NCBI GenBank assembly: GCA_963699085.1
Contig: CAVOTH010000002.1
Coordinates: 186,001 to 250,000, forward strand
Reading direction: 5' to 3'
Origin: Bog-756 sp963699085
Lineage (GTDB): Bacteria > Actinomycetota > Acidimicrobiia > Acidimicrobiales > RAAP-2
Length of the DNA stretch: 64,000 bases
In this document: one piece after another, positions 18,765 through 26,174 of the stretch
Layout of the letters: the number at the start of each line of letters is the position of its first letter
How positions within the stretch are numbered: the first letter of the stretch is position 1
Translations under genes and position numbers: made by a program
The notes under the pieces: model-generated
Seen by the model: only the letters and a program-made list of their open reading frames with translations
What the model was told of the DNA's origin: nothing
The model's database searches: none

Positions 18765-19721
18765 CTACGAAGCCTTCCGACGGGCCGGCGCCTTCGGCTT
18801 GGCCGCTTTGGCGGTCGCCTTGATGGGAGTCGGCCGCTTGGGGGCGGCCCGCTTCTTCGTCGCCGGAGCGGCGGTCTTCTTCGTGGTCCGGGCGGTCGAC
18901 GTCTTCGCCGCCGCCGGAGTCTTCGCCTGAGAGCCGCCCGACTTGATCGAGTCGACGCTGGCGGCGAGCACCTGCATCAGGTCGACCACCTTCGTCGACG
19001 CCGGTTGCGCTTCTGTTCCGGTGACGATCTCATTGCCCTGACGCTTGGCCTCGATGATGGCCTCGAGCTCGAGGCGGTGGGTGTCCTGGTACTTCTCCGG
19101 ATCCCAGTCGCTCTCCATCGACTCGAGGAGGAGGCCGGCCATCTGCAGCTCCCGATCGGTCACCTCATCGGCGCCGGGCAGATCGGGAAAGTCCTTGGAC
19201 GGTGACTTGATCTCATCGGCGAAGTACATGGTCTCGAGCTTGAGCACCTCGTCGTCGGGACGGATGGCGACCGGGTACTCCTTGTTCCTCATCACCAACG
19301 TTCCGATAGCCACCTTGTTGGCGTCCCGCATGACCTGGCGGAGGAGGGCGTAGGCCTTGTTGGCCGCCTCTCCTTCCGGCGCCAGGTAGTAGGTGGCGCG
19401 GTAGTAGATCGGATCGATCTGGTCGAGATCCACGAAGTCGGTGATCTCGATGAGCTTGGACTTCTCCGCCTCGGCGGAGTCGATCTCATCGCTGGTCAGG
19501 ATGACGTACTCACCACCGCCCAGATCGAACCCCTTGACGATCTTGTCGGCCGGCACCTCTTCGCCGGTGCGCTCGTTGACCTTCTTGTAGCGGATCCGGT
19601 CCGACGTCCCCTCTTCGAATTGATTGAAGTGGACCGTCTTGTCCTGGGTGGCCGTGTACAGACCGACCGGTACGTTCACCAACCCGAAGTTGAGGGCGCC
19701 CTTCCATATGGTGCGAGGCAT
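18765..19721 (-). CDS. ku: Ku protein, DNA end-binding factor of non-homologous end joining
   Basis: A bacterial Ku homodimer subunit of 318 residues that threads onto broken DNA ends and recruits ligase and polymerase. The family signature at the start, PRTIWKGALNFGLVNVPV, is clear, as are YKKVNERTGEEVP, YVILTSDEID, PIYYRATYYLAPE and ETMYFADEI. From about residue 265 the tail is lysine/alanine/proline-rich (TKKTAAPATKKRAAPKRP), the extended basic tail found in actinobacterial Ku proteins and used for DNA binding. The gene converges on ligC with a 27-base gap. Start at ATG 19721; a 10-codon longer frame exists, but the conserved MPRTIW and the -10 box at fixed spacing support this choice. Confidence 0.95.
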   Translation of the reverse strand: MPRTIWKGALNFGLVNVPVGLYTATQDKTVHFNQFEEGTSDRIRYKKVNERTGEEVPADKIVKGFDLGGGEYVILTSDEIDSAEAEKSKLIEITDFVDLDQIDPIYYRATYYLAPEGEAANKAYALLRQVMRDANKVAIGTLVMRNKEYPVAIRPDDEVLKLETMYFADEIKSPSKDFPDLPGADEVTDRELQMAGLLLESMESDWDPEKYQDTHRLELEAIIEAKRQGNEIVTGTEAQPASTKVVDLMQVLAASVDSIKSGGSQAKTPAAAKTSTARTTKKTAAPATKKRAAPKRPTPIKATAKAAKPKAPARRKAS

Positions 19722-19727
19722 CCCACT

Positions 19728-19734
19728 ATTCTTA
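19728..19734 (-). promoter_or_regulatory. -10 region of a leaderless promoter for ku
   Basis: On the minus strand TAAGAAT is followed by AGTGGG and ATG at 19721. The heptamer resembles TAACACT before the divergent gene at 19790. Confidence 0.4.
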
Positions 19735-19761
19735 CCCAGGTCAGGGGCCATCCACCACCCC

Positions 19762-19781
19762 TGTTACACCCATTGGTAACA
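19762..19781. promoter_or_regulatory. Inverted repeat between ku and the divergent gene
   Basis: TGTTAC-N8-GTAACA is a perfect 6-bp inverted repeat in the 68-base gap between two divergent genes. Its right arm overlaps the -10 region of the gene at 19790, so a bound protein could block that promoter and possibly affect ku, whose start is about 40 bases away. Confidence 0.4.
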
Positions 19782-19783
19782 CT
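19777..19783 (+). promoter_or_regulatory. -10 region of a leaderless promoter (gene at 19790)
   Basis: TAACACT, then GAAGTC (six bases), then GTG at 19790. It overlaps the inverted repeat at 19762..19781. Confidence 0.4.
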
Positions 19784-19789
19784 GAAGTC

Positions 19790-20200
19790 GTGATCACCCC
19801 TGAGACCCTGGAATTCGGTCCCGCCGTACTGCGGACACTGCCTGCACTGGTTCCCGCCGGCATGACCCGGGCCGACCTGGCCCTGGAGCTGGGGTTGTCC
19901 GCCCACCTGCAGATGAGCGACATCGAAGTGGACGACGCCATCGCCCAGATGTGGGCCATCCGCCAGGCCATCCTTGAGGCCGCCGCCATGGATCCCGCCA
20001 CCGAGCCGATCCCATTCGGTAGTCGTGACGAGCGGCTCGAGCTGCTGAACATGGCCCTCTACCTGGGGAATCTCATGGATCGGGCTGCCACGCTCAACCA
20101 CTGCGACCGCGATGACATCGTGGCCCGGGCGATGGTCCGACCGGTCATCCGGCAGGTGCGTACATCCACGACCCACCTGCGCCGACTACGCACCTCGTAG
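19790..20200 (+). CDS. Hypothetical protein, 136 aa, divergent from ku
   Basis: A small soluble, mostly helical protein. Segments such as RADLALELGLSAHLQMSD, DDAIAQMWAIRQAILEAAA and RLELLNMALYLGNLMDR are amphipathic. It has no cysteine pair, signal peptide or membrane segment that I can see, and I do not recognise the family. The GTG start is supported by the leaderless -10 spacing. Its place, head to head with ku over a shared 68-base promoter region containing an inverted repeat, makes a role connected with end joining or its control possible but unproven. Confidence 0.65.
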   Translation: MITPETLEFGPAVLRTLPALVPAGMTRADLALELGLSAHLQMSDIEVDDAIAQMWAIRQAILEAAAMDPATEPIPFGSRDERLELLNMALYLGNLMDRAATLNHCDRDDIVARAMVRPVIRQVRTSTTHLRRLRTS

Positions 20201-20351
20201 CCTCCGCCGCCCCGCTTATCCCCAGGGCTCCCTGACCGTCGGTATCGCCGCGGGCAGCGGCATGAAACGACGGAAATAGGGGTAGATATTCGGGGTGATG
20301 GCCGGATAGTTTGGGAGGTCCACTGATCTCGGGCCATCCGAGGAGGCCGCT

Positions 20352-20735
20352 GTGAGCAAGATGGGCGAACGGTTCCTGGTGTTGGAGGAGACGGCTGTCG
20401 AACTCGACGGCATCGATCCTGAACTGGGCAATCAGTTCCGCATCACCAACGGACTGCCGCAGCCGGATCCACTACAGGCGGTGGGGACCGGGGACCCGCT
20501 CGAATCGACGGCACCGGCCGGTCCGGTGGAGGGCCACGAGATCCGCATGACCGTGGGTGACCAGGATGTCCGTGCCGTCTGTTCCTGCGGGCTGTTCGCT
20601 TCCGAGGTCGACTGGGACCGGATCGACACGTTGGTGGTCCGGATCCGTGGGCATCTGGGGTCTGATGAGGCTACATCCGACGACGGAATCCCGGCGATGG
20701 CGCCGTCACGGCTCCCGGATAGAGAAGTCGGATGA
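20352..20735 (+). CDS. Hypothetical protein, 127 aa
   Basis: A small acidic protein of unknown family. The GTG start has a strong ribosome site (GAGGAGG) seven bases upstream. The N-terminal part (MGERFLVLEETAVELDGID) is followed by a proline/glycine-rich middle and a segment EIRMTVGDQDVRAVCSCGLF with a Cys-x-Cys pair. The last 25 residues are disordered-looking. There is no signal peptide. It lies after the other hypothetical gene but with a 151-base gap and its own upstream region, so it is probably a separate transcript. It converges on the TetR gene at 20807. Confidence 0.6.
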   Translation: MSKMGERFLVLEETAVELDGIDPELGNQFRITNGLPQPDPLQAVGTGDPLESTAPAGPVEGHEIRMTVGDQDVRAVCSCGLFASEVDWDRIDTLVVRIRGHLGSDEATSDDGIPAMAPSRLPDREVG

Positions 20736-20806
20736 GAGCGGGCTCGCCAGTCTGCCCGTAGCGACTTCACTGGGCGGGCGGATCGATATCGGAGGGCGTC
20801 CCTCGG

Positions 20807-21421
20807 CTATCGGCCGTCATCCTGTTGCCTGACCTTCGACTCGAACGCGTCGGCTCCGGCCTGCCACGTCAGGTCGAGGTCCGAGCCTGGCGGATAGCGC
20901 CCGTCCATCTCGAGGATCAGCATGCCGTGCGCGAATGACCACAGCGCCTGAGCCAACGAAGAGTCACCGGTGACGACGAACCATGGGTTTCCCGCCCACT
21001 CCTCCAACCCCGGTGGCAACGCGCTCCGATCGAGGCTCCCGGAAGTGCAGAGCCGGTACAGGTCCGGATGGCCCAGGCAGTAGTGACGGTAGACGGCGAG
21101 GAGGTTGCCGATCGGTGTCGCCGATGTCGGATCATGCAGGGCCTGATGGGCGACCTCGCCGAACTCGAACAGGACATCCTCGATCAGCGCCATCTCCACC
21201 GTCGATTTGCCCGAGAAGTGCTTGTAGAGCGATGGCGCCTGGATGCCCAACTCATCGGCGATGCGCCGCATGGTCAGGGCGGTGGGCCCTTCCTCCTCGA
21301 GGATGTGGCGGGCGGTGGCCACGATCTCGATGGCACGAGCGGTCCGAGCTTCCGGCGGGGCCGGGCGTCGGAGCTCTCCCACCAGGAGCTCGCGTTCCGG
21401 ACTGGGCACGCGTCTGCTCAC
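20807..21421 (-). CDS. TetR/AcrR family transcriptional regulator
   Basis: A 204-residue repressor. The DNA-binding helices are at about residues 28-75: ARAIEIVATARHILEEEG, ALTMRRIADELGIQ and APSLYKHFSGKSTVEM, the last being the recognition helix followed by the usual YxHFxxK. The ligand-binding half is helical and resembles the WHG/TetR_C group (HPDLYRLCTSG, LAQALWSFAHGMLILEMDGR). It follows the deazaflavin-dependent nitroreductase gene on the same strand with a 38-base gap, so both are probably one operon. The double palindrome in the promoter of that operon (21952..21988) is its likely operator, giving autoregulation. Confidence 0.9.
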   Translation of the reverse strand: MSRRVPSPERELLVGELRRPAPPEARTARAIEIVATARHILEEEGPTALTMRRIADELGIQAPSLYKHFSGKSTVEMALIEDVLFEFGEVAHQALHDPTSATPIGNLLAVYRHYCLGHPDLYRLCTSGSLDRSALPPGLEEWAGNPWFVVTGDSSLAQALWSFAHGMLILEMDGRYPPGSDLDLTWQAGADAFESKVRQQDDGR

Positions 21422-21459
21422 CTCCGGACTGCAATTGGTAGCGGGATCTCCATCTGCGG

Positions 21460-21921
21460 CTAGCTCTGGACGGGCGACAGACGGAACACCGGATGCTTGG
21501 GTGCGATCCGCAGGAGGTCACTGTCCTCGGAGTCCGCGGTCACACCGTCGAAGAAGATGCCGACCTCCGACTTCCACTTGCGGAGGTAGGCGCGGAGGAC
21601 GGGCGACTTCTCGCTGTCGGGCACTTCCTCGGCGATCCACTCATCGTGGCGCCGACCGACCCGGAGGGAGAGACGCCCGTCCGCCGCGCGTACGTTGCGG
21701 ACCCACTGGCCGTTGCCCCGAGCCGAGACCAGATACTGGGTCTTGTCGAGCTCGAGCAGGTTCACCGGGGTCCGGCGGAGGTCACCACTCTTCCGTCCCC
21801 GGACCTCCAACACCCTGCTCCCCCAGACACTGATTCCGGCCTTCGTCAGCAGCGAGATTGCAGGGTTCAACACCTTCCTGGTCATCAGTCCGGGCTTCCG
21901 ATAGTGCGGGTTCGTATCCAT
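21460..21921 (-). CDS. Nitroreductase-family deazaflavin (F420)-dependent oxidoreductase
   Basis: A split-barrel flavin-type protein of 153 residues in the family of mycobacterial Ddn. These bind coenzyme F420 and reduce quinones or other small molecules, often near the membrane. Diagnostic elements are VLEVRGRKSGDLRRTPVNLL (cofactor-phosphate binding), YLVSARGNGQWVRNVRAADG and LSLRVGRRHDEWIAEEV. There are two ATG codons, at 21927 and 21921. The ribosome site GAGAGGAG is directly against the first and correctly spaced for the second, so I prefer 21921. It is transcribed from the double-operator promoter and is followed by the TetR gene. Confidence 0.85.
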   Translation of the reverse strand: MDTNPHYRKPGLMTRKVLNPAISLLTKAGISVWGSRVLEVRGRKSGDLRRTPVNLLELDKTQYLVSARGNGQWVRNVRAADGRLSLRVGRRHDEWIAEEVPDSEKSPVLRAYLRKWKSEVGIFFDGVTADSEDSDLLRIAPKHPVFRLSPVQS

Positions 21922-21951
21922 TTCCATCTCCTCTCGGTGCCCAACCGGTGG

Positions 21952-21996
21952 GCTAACGTTGTTAGCTAGTATGGCTAACGACGTTAGCCTTGTCAA
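21952..21996 (-). promoter_or_regulatory. Promoter with two palindromic TetR-type operators
   Basis: On the minus strand: -35 TTGACA (21996..21991), a 17-base spacer, and -10 CATACT (21973..21968). Two perfect palindromes of the form GCTAAC-N3-GTTAGC lie at 21974..21988 (filling the spacer) and 21952..21966 (over the transcription start). Their centres are 22 bp apart, two helical turns, so two dimers would bind the same face. This controls the nitroreductase-TetR operon. Confidence 0.8.
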
Positions 21997-22150
21997 CCCC
22001 GACATCTTGTCGCCACCGAGAAGTTGGCGAGATGACGGCTCCTCAAGGTCTGTTGAAGGACATTCGTCCCCTCGCTATGGTCCGGGGAGACGCCACGCAG
22101 GCATCGGCATCCGCACACCAACTTCAGGAAACGAACCGATTGGAGGGGCC

Positions 22151-23830
22151 GTGACCCGATTGATCCGACGACGTATGGCAGCCGTTGCTGCCACGGCATC
22201 GATTGTCCTCGTGGGTGTGGTCATGACCGGCAACACGGGTGCGGCTGCTGCTGAAAGCGCTGCGGCCGGTGGGGCTCTCCAGCCAGGTCCGGCCCGCCCG
22301 ATCCTCGGCCCACCGCTGGCACGGGCGAAGGCGATCGCGCCGGTTCCGAATATCGCTTCTGGCGCACCGTCACCTTGGACGCAGTTGCAGAATCCTCCGC
22401 CATTCGGGACGCCCGGAACCATGCTGCTGGAGAGCGACGGCACGGTGCTCGTGCACGATGAGCCGGCCTCCGGAGGAACGAACGTCTGGTACAAGCTCAC
22501 TCCGGACTCGAAGGGCAGCTATGTGGACGGGACGTGGAGCCAGATCGCGTCGATGCCGTCGGACTACGACCCGCTGTATTTCGCCTCGGCAATCCTGCCC
22601 GACGGCCGCATGATTGTCGAGGGCGGCGAATACCTCGGCGGGGCGGCAGTGTGGACGAACAAGGGCGCCATCTACGACCCGGTCACGAACCGCTGGCAGA
22701 AAGTCGCCCCGCCCGCGGGTTGGACCAACATCGGAGATGCCGAGAGCGACGTGTTGAGCAACGGCACGTTCATGCTGGCTCAGGCGTGCCAGGACTGCTC
22801 GTCGTCGAACCCGATCCTGTCCACGGACTACGCCATCTTCAATGCAACCGGTCGGAATTGGTTGGCGCTTCCCGGTGAGGGCAAGAATGACCCGCAAGAC
22901 GAGGAAGGCTGGAACCTCGAACCGAACGGTCAGTTGTTGACGGTCGACGCGTGGTTGACTCCCACCACCGAATTGTTCACGCCGAACAGCCTGAGTTGGT
23001 CGTTCGCAGGCAATACGGTGAAGTCCCCCGTCAACACTCCCGAGGTCGAAATCGGACCGCAGGTCGTGATGCCCGGGGGTAACACGTTCGTCGTCGGCGC
23101 CGGCACGTCGAGCGACAGCTACCCGGCAGCCTGTACCACCCACACGCCGGCACCCACGGCGCTCTACGACTATGCGCACAGCCGGTGGCTCAATGGTCCT
23201 GCGATCCCCACGATCGGAGGCATGCAGTACGACAGCACCGATGGACCCGGCTCGATCCTGCCGGATGGAAATGTGCTGTTCGACGTGGGTCCCTGCACAT
23301 ACAACGCGCCGCTCGCGTTCTACCTCTATAACGCCGGAACCAACACACTCAGTCCGGTCCCGGACATCGCCAACGCCTCCAACGACGCCCCGTACTACAC
23401 ACGGATGCTGGCTCTGCCGAATGGCCAGGTGCTGTTCAACGACGGCAGCAACAAGATGCTGGTCTACACCGCCGGTGGAACGCCCAATCCGGCGTGGGCC
23501 CCGTCGATCACATCGATCAGCACCACGACGTTGACACCGGGCCAGAAGGCCAGCTTGTCCGGCACCCAGCTCGCCGGACTCTCCCAGGGCGCGGCGTACG
23601 GTGACGATGTCCAGGACAACACCAACTTCCCACTGGTGAGGATCAAGAACAAGAAGTCCGGAGTCGTCACCTATGCGCGGACGAGCAACTGGACGACAGT
23701 CTCGATCGCGCCCGGCGCCGCTTCATCGACACGATTCACCGTCCCATCCACAACGCCCGACGGAGCGAGCACCCTCGTCGTGGTCGCCAATGGGATCGCG
23801 TCAGCACCGGTACCGGTGACGATCGGCTGA
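22151..23830 (+). CDS. Secreted kelch/galactose-oxidase-like beta-propeller protein
   Basis: A 559-residue protein with a Sec signal peptide (TRLIRRRMAAVAATASIVLV ... AAAAES). The bulk is a kelch-like propeller: VLVHDEPASGGTNVWY, FASAILPDGRMIVEGGEYLG, AIYDPVTNRWQKV, NLEPNGQLLTVD, ALYDYAHSRWLNGP, SILPDGNVLFDVG and MLALPNGQVLFNDG are successive blades. The last 110 residues (SITSISTTTLTPGQKASLSG to the end) resemble an IPT/DUF1929-type beta-sandwich, as found behind galactose oxidase propellers. I could not identify the copper ligands with confidence, so catalytic activity is open. The GTG start has GGAGGGG upstream. It lies divergent from the nitroreductase operon. Confidence 0.8.
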   Translation: MTRLIRRRMAAVAATASIVLVGVVMTGNTGAAAAESAAAGGALQPGPARPILGPPLARAKAIAPVPNIASGAPSPWTQLQNPPPFGTPGTMLLESDGTVLVHDEPASGGTNVWYKLTPDSKGSYVDGTWSQIASMPSDYDPLYFASAILPDGRMIVEGGEYLGGAAVWTNKGAIYDPVTNRWQKVAPPAGWTNIGDAESDVLSNGTFMLAQACQDCSSSNPILSTDYAIFNATGRNWLALPGEGKNDPQDEEGWNLEPNGQLLTVDAWLTPTTELFTPNSLSWSFAGNTVKSPVNTPEVEIGPQVVMPGGNTFVVGAGTSSDSYPAACTTHTPAPTALYDYAHSRWLNGPAIPTIGGMQYDSTDGPGSILPDGNVLFDVGPCTYNAPLAFYLYNAGTNTLSPVPDIANASNDAPYYTRMLALPNGQVLFNDGSNKMLVYTAGGTPNPAWAPSITSISTTTLTPGQKASLSGTQLAGLSQGAAYGDDVQDNTNFPLVRIKNKKSGVVTYARTSNWTTVSIAPGAASSTRFTVPSTTPDGASTLVVVANGIASAPVPVTIG

Positions 23831-23849
23831 GAACCACGGAGGTGCGAGC

Positions 23850-24269
23850 ATGGCTGAAGACCCCATCCGACTCGACGAAACCACCCGGGCGGCCGTTGCT
23901 TCGGGGCGACTCGTTCATCTGGCCACCATCAACCCGGACGGTACCCCGCAGGTGACGTGCATCTACGTTGGCTGGGACGGGGACGAAATCGTCGCCGGTC
24001 ATCTGGCCGATCACGTGAAGCTCCGTAACGTTCGACGCGATCCTCGGGTCACTCTCTCCATCGAGGCGGACGTCCCAGTCGAAGGATTCAGTCCGTACCT
24101 GGTGATCCAGGGGATCGCTCGGGTGGAGGAGGGTGGTGCAGTACCTCTTCTCCGCCGCATCACCAACGGACAGTTCCCACCTCCCGGAGACGACTGGCCC
24201 GAGGGATTCATCACCCGGATCTCGCCACGGAAGCTCTCGGGCGTCGGCCCCTGGGGTCTTGCCGACTGA
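23850..24269 (+). CDS. PPOX-class pyridoxamine-oxidase-like (F420-type) protein
   Basis: A 139-residue split-barrel protein. The opening VASGRLVHLATINPDGTPQV and following CIYVGWDGDEIVAGH are typical of PPOX-class F420-dependent proteins in actinobacteria, with KLRNVRRDPRVTLSIEAD as the second conserved block. These reduce or protect small molecules using F420H2 or bind flavin or haem-like ligands; the substrate is unknown. The ATG has GGAGGTGCG upstream. It begins 19 bases after the kelch gene and so may share its transcript. It converges on the DksA-like gene. Confidence 0.85.
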   Translation: MAEDPIRLDETTRAAVASGRLVHLATINPDGTPQVTCIYVGWDGDEIVAGHLADHVKLRNVRRDPRVTLSIEADVPVEGFSPYLVIQGIARVEEGGAVPLLRRITNGQFPPPGDDWPEGFITRISPRKLSGVGPWGLAD

Positions 24270-24282
24270 AACATCGTGGTCT

Positions 24283-24639
24283 TCATCCAGGGCGGGGCAT
24301 GACCGCGCAGTCGAAGCAGCTCCGAGTGGCTGGCAGCGCCTCGAGGCGATCTGGCGAGATTGCCTTCCCGCATTCCTCGCACACCCCGTAGGTCCCGGTC
24401 GCCAACTTCGTCAGGGCGTCGTCGAGACGCTTCAGATTGGCCTCGGCGTCGACGAGCAGTCCGGCTACTCGAGCGCGTTCGAAAGCCAGCGTCGATCCTT
24501 CCGGGTCGTGCTCATCGTCGCCGTTGGCATCCTCTGAATCGCCGGCGAGCCACGAGAGCTCCGTCTTCAGTGTCTGCACCCGCTCCAGCGCCCACTTCCG
24601 TTCCGATTCGAGCACGGAGCGGGTGGGGGGTTCTTTCAT
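24283..24639 (-). CDS. TraR/DksA family zinc-finger protein
   Basis: A 118-residue protein: an N-terminal coiled coil rich in charged residues (ERKWALERVQTLKTELSWL, DAEANLKRLDDALTKLATG) followed by the C4 zinc finger YGVCEECGKAISPDRLEALP and SCFDC. DksA-type proteins bind in the secondary channel of RNA polymerase and alter promoter response with or without ppGpp; actinobacterial relatives such as RbpA-independent DksA-like factors are less studied. The acidic tip between the helices (DSEDANGDDEHDPEG) is long. It lies downstream of the FAD oxidase gene on the same strand with a 111-base gap. Confidence 0.85.
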   Translation of the reverse strand: MKEPPTRSVLESERKWALERVQTLKTELSWLAGDSEDANGDDEHDPEGSTLAFERARVAGLLVDAEANLKRLDDALTKLATGTYGVCEECGKAISPDRLEALPATRSCFDCAVMPRPG

Positions 24640-24750
24640 CTACCAATTCGTATCCGATGCGGTGGGCTCACAGCTCTACCGGCGGGCTCCGGAGGGACCA
24701 GGACTATTCAGTCGGGCGATCAGGAAGATGTCGCCGCACCTCCGCGTAGC

Positions 24751-26103
24751 TCAAATGAGCAGGTCTCGGAAGTACGGGGAGAGGAAACGTCCACCGGGGT
24801 CCATGGCCGCACGCCGCCGTTCGAGTATGTCGACGCGGGTGCCGTAGGCATCGCGAACCTCTTGGCGGGTGAGGTGCTTGGTCTGGTTGAGGAGCGGCCG
24901 GCCACCATGGGCGGTGGCGAACTGGTTGTACGCGAGAAGGAAGTCGTCCCATCCGGCCTCGGGCGTCGTCACCGGATCGATGGTGCAGGCCATGCCGTCG
25001 TAGGAGTAGGAGAGGAGGGCCTGGGTGTCCTGGAAGGTGCGGTAGCCCACGTTGGGCAGGCTGACCCGCAGCCCCTTCGTCCGGTAGTAGTCCTTGCAGA
25101 ATGCGAAGTAGGCGCGCAGTGTCTCCGGATAGCGGTCCACCGGATAGGCCCAGATGCTGAATGTGTAGCGGCAGTCATCGGCCACCGGTGGGTAGTGGAT
25201 CTGTTGGTCGGTGGCCGCCGTCCGCTTCCCCCGGATGGCGATCCGGAGGATGGGGAAGGTGAGCATGCTGAGCAGGCGGAGGAGGATGTTCTGGAGCCAG
25301 CGGCCGGGCACGAATCGTTTGACGCCGTAGGCCCACAGTGGGCCGAGGTCCTTCCAGAAGAAATTGCGCAACCACCACTGCCAATGGGTGTAGCGCCTGC
25401 CTGGTTTGGCCCCGGAGTAGGTGCGGAACTCGACGGCGATCCGACCCCGTAGGGGGTCCATGTACATCATGAGCGACTGTCCGCTCGCCAGGAGCTCCGG
25501 CAGGGCCTTCAGGTACGCGTCGAGCGAGTAGACGCGGTGGTGGACGGCCATGTGCTGCATCTGGCGGACATGGAAGGTCACCTCGTAGGTGATTCCGAAC
25601 GTGCCGTAGCTGGACCGGAAGGCGCACAGGAGATCCTTGTCGTCCTCGGTGATCTCCAGGAGCTTGCCGGCGGCGGTGACGATCCGGGCGCTCTTCAGAT
25701 AGGACGACACCTGTCCGTACTCCCCGGGGAACGCCGCCTCCTTGGTGCCCACGGTGGCAGCGGCTCCCATCGACAGGTCACCGAGTTCGATGTTCACGAA
25801 GAACTGGAGACCGACCTCCTCCAGCTTCCGGGCGACATCGATGTAGAGCTCACCGGGCCCAGCGGTGACCGTGCGGGCTTCCACGTCGATCGAGATGCCG
25901 GTCATCGCCGACATGAAGACGGTCGTGCCGCCCTCGGCCGCCGCGCACGGCGTCGTCGAGTGGTTGGATCCCACGGCGCGCACCGGGCTCGGATATCTGT
26001 TCGCATCGGAGACAATTTTGACGATCTCGTCCACGGTCGTCGGTGTGCGCTCGTGTACCGGGTGCCACTTGATATCGCCGAACCAATTCTTCACGTGCGC
26101 CAA
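24751..26103 (-). CDS. FAD-binding sugar-lactone oxidase-like protein (ALO/gulonolactone oxidase family)
   Basis: A 450-residue flavoprotein. The N-terminal half is a PCMH-type FAD domain: RYPSPVRAVGSNHSTTPCAA, VFMSAMTGISIDVEARTVTA and GAAATVGTKEAAFPGEYGQV. In relatives, the histidine of GSxHS is the site of covalent flavin attachment. The C-terminal half (ALO-type) ends with RPLLNQTKHLTRQEVRDAYG and DILERRRAAMDPGGRFLSPYF, where DPxxRFL is highly conserved in this family. Enzymes of this type oxidise L-gulono-, D-arabinono- or galactonolactone, or alditols. The substrate is not clear. A middle region with FFVNIELGDLSMG is also typical. It is divergent from the soluble-cyclase-like gene. Confidence 0.85.
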   Translation of the reverse strand: MAHVKNWFGDIKWHPVHERTPTTVDEIVKIVSDANRYPSPVRAVGSNHSTTPCAAAEGGTTVFMSAMTGISIDVEARTVTAGPGELYIDVARKLEEVGLQFFVNIELGDLSMGAAATVGTKEAAFPGEYGQVSSYLKSARIVTAAGKLLEITEDDKDLLCAFRSSYGTFGITYEVTFHVRQMQHMAVHHRVYSLDAYLKALPELLASGQSLMMYMDPLRGRIAVEFRTYSGAKPGRRYTHWQWWLRNFFWKDLGPLWAYGVKRFVPGRWLQNILLRLLSMLTFPILRIAIRGKRTAATDQQIHYPPVADDCRYTFSIWAYPVDRYPETLRAYFAFCKDYYRTKGLRVSLPNVGYRTFQDTQALLSYSYDGMACTIDPVTTPEAGWDDFLLAYNQFATAHGGRPLLNQTKHLTRQEVRDAYGTRVDILERRRAAMDPGGRFLSPYFRDLLI

Positions 26104-26174
26104 CGGGTCCGCCCTCCGTCCTCAAGTCGCGCACCTGTTATACACGCTCGGGCCCGGGGAAGCCTCGCAAGCTA

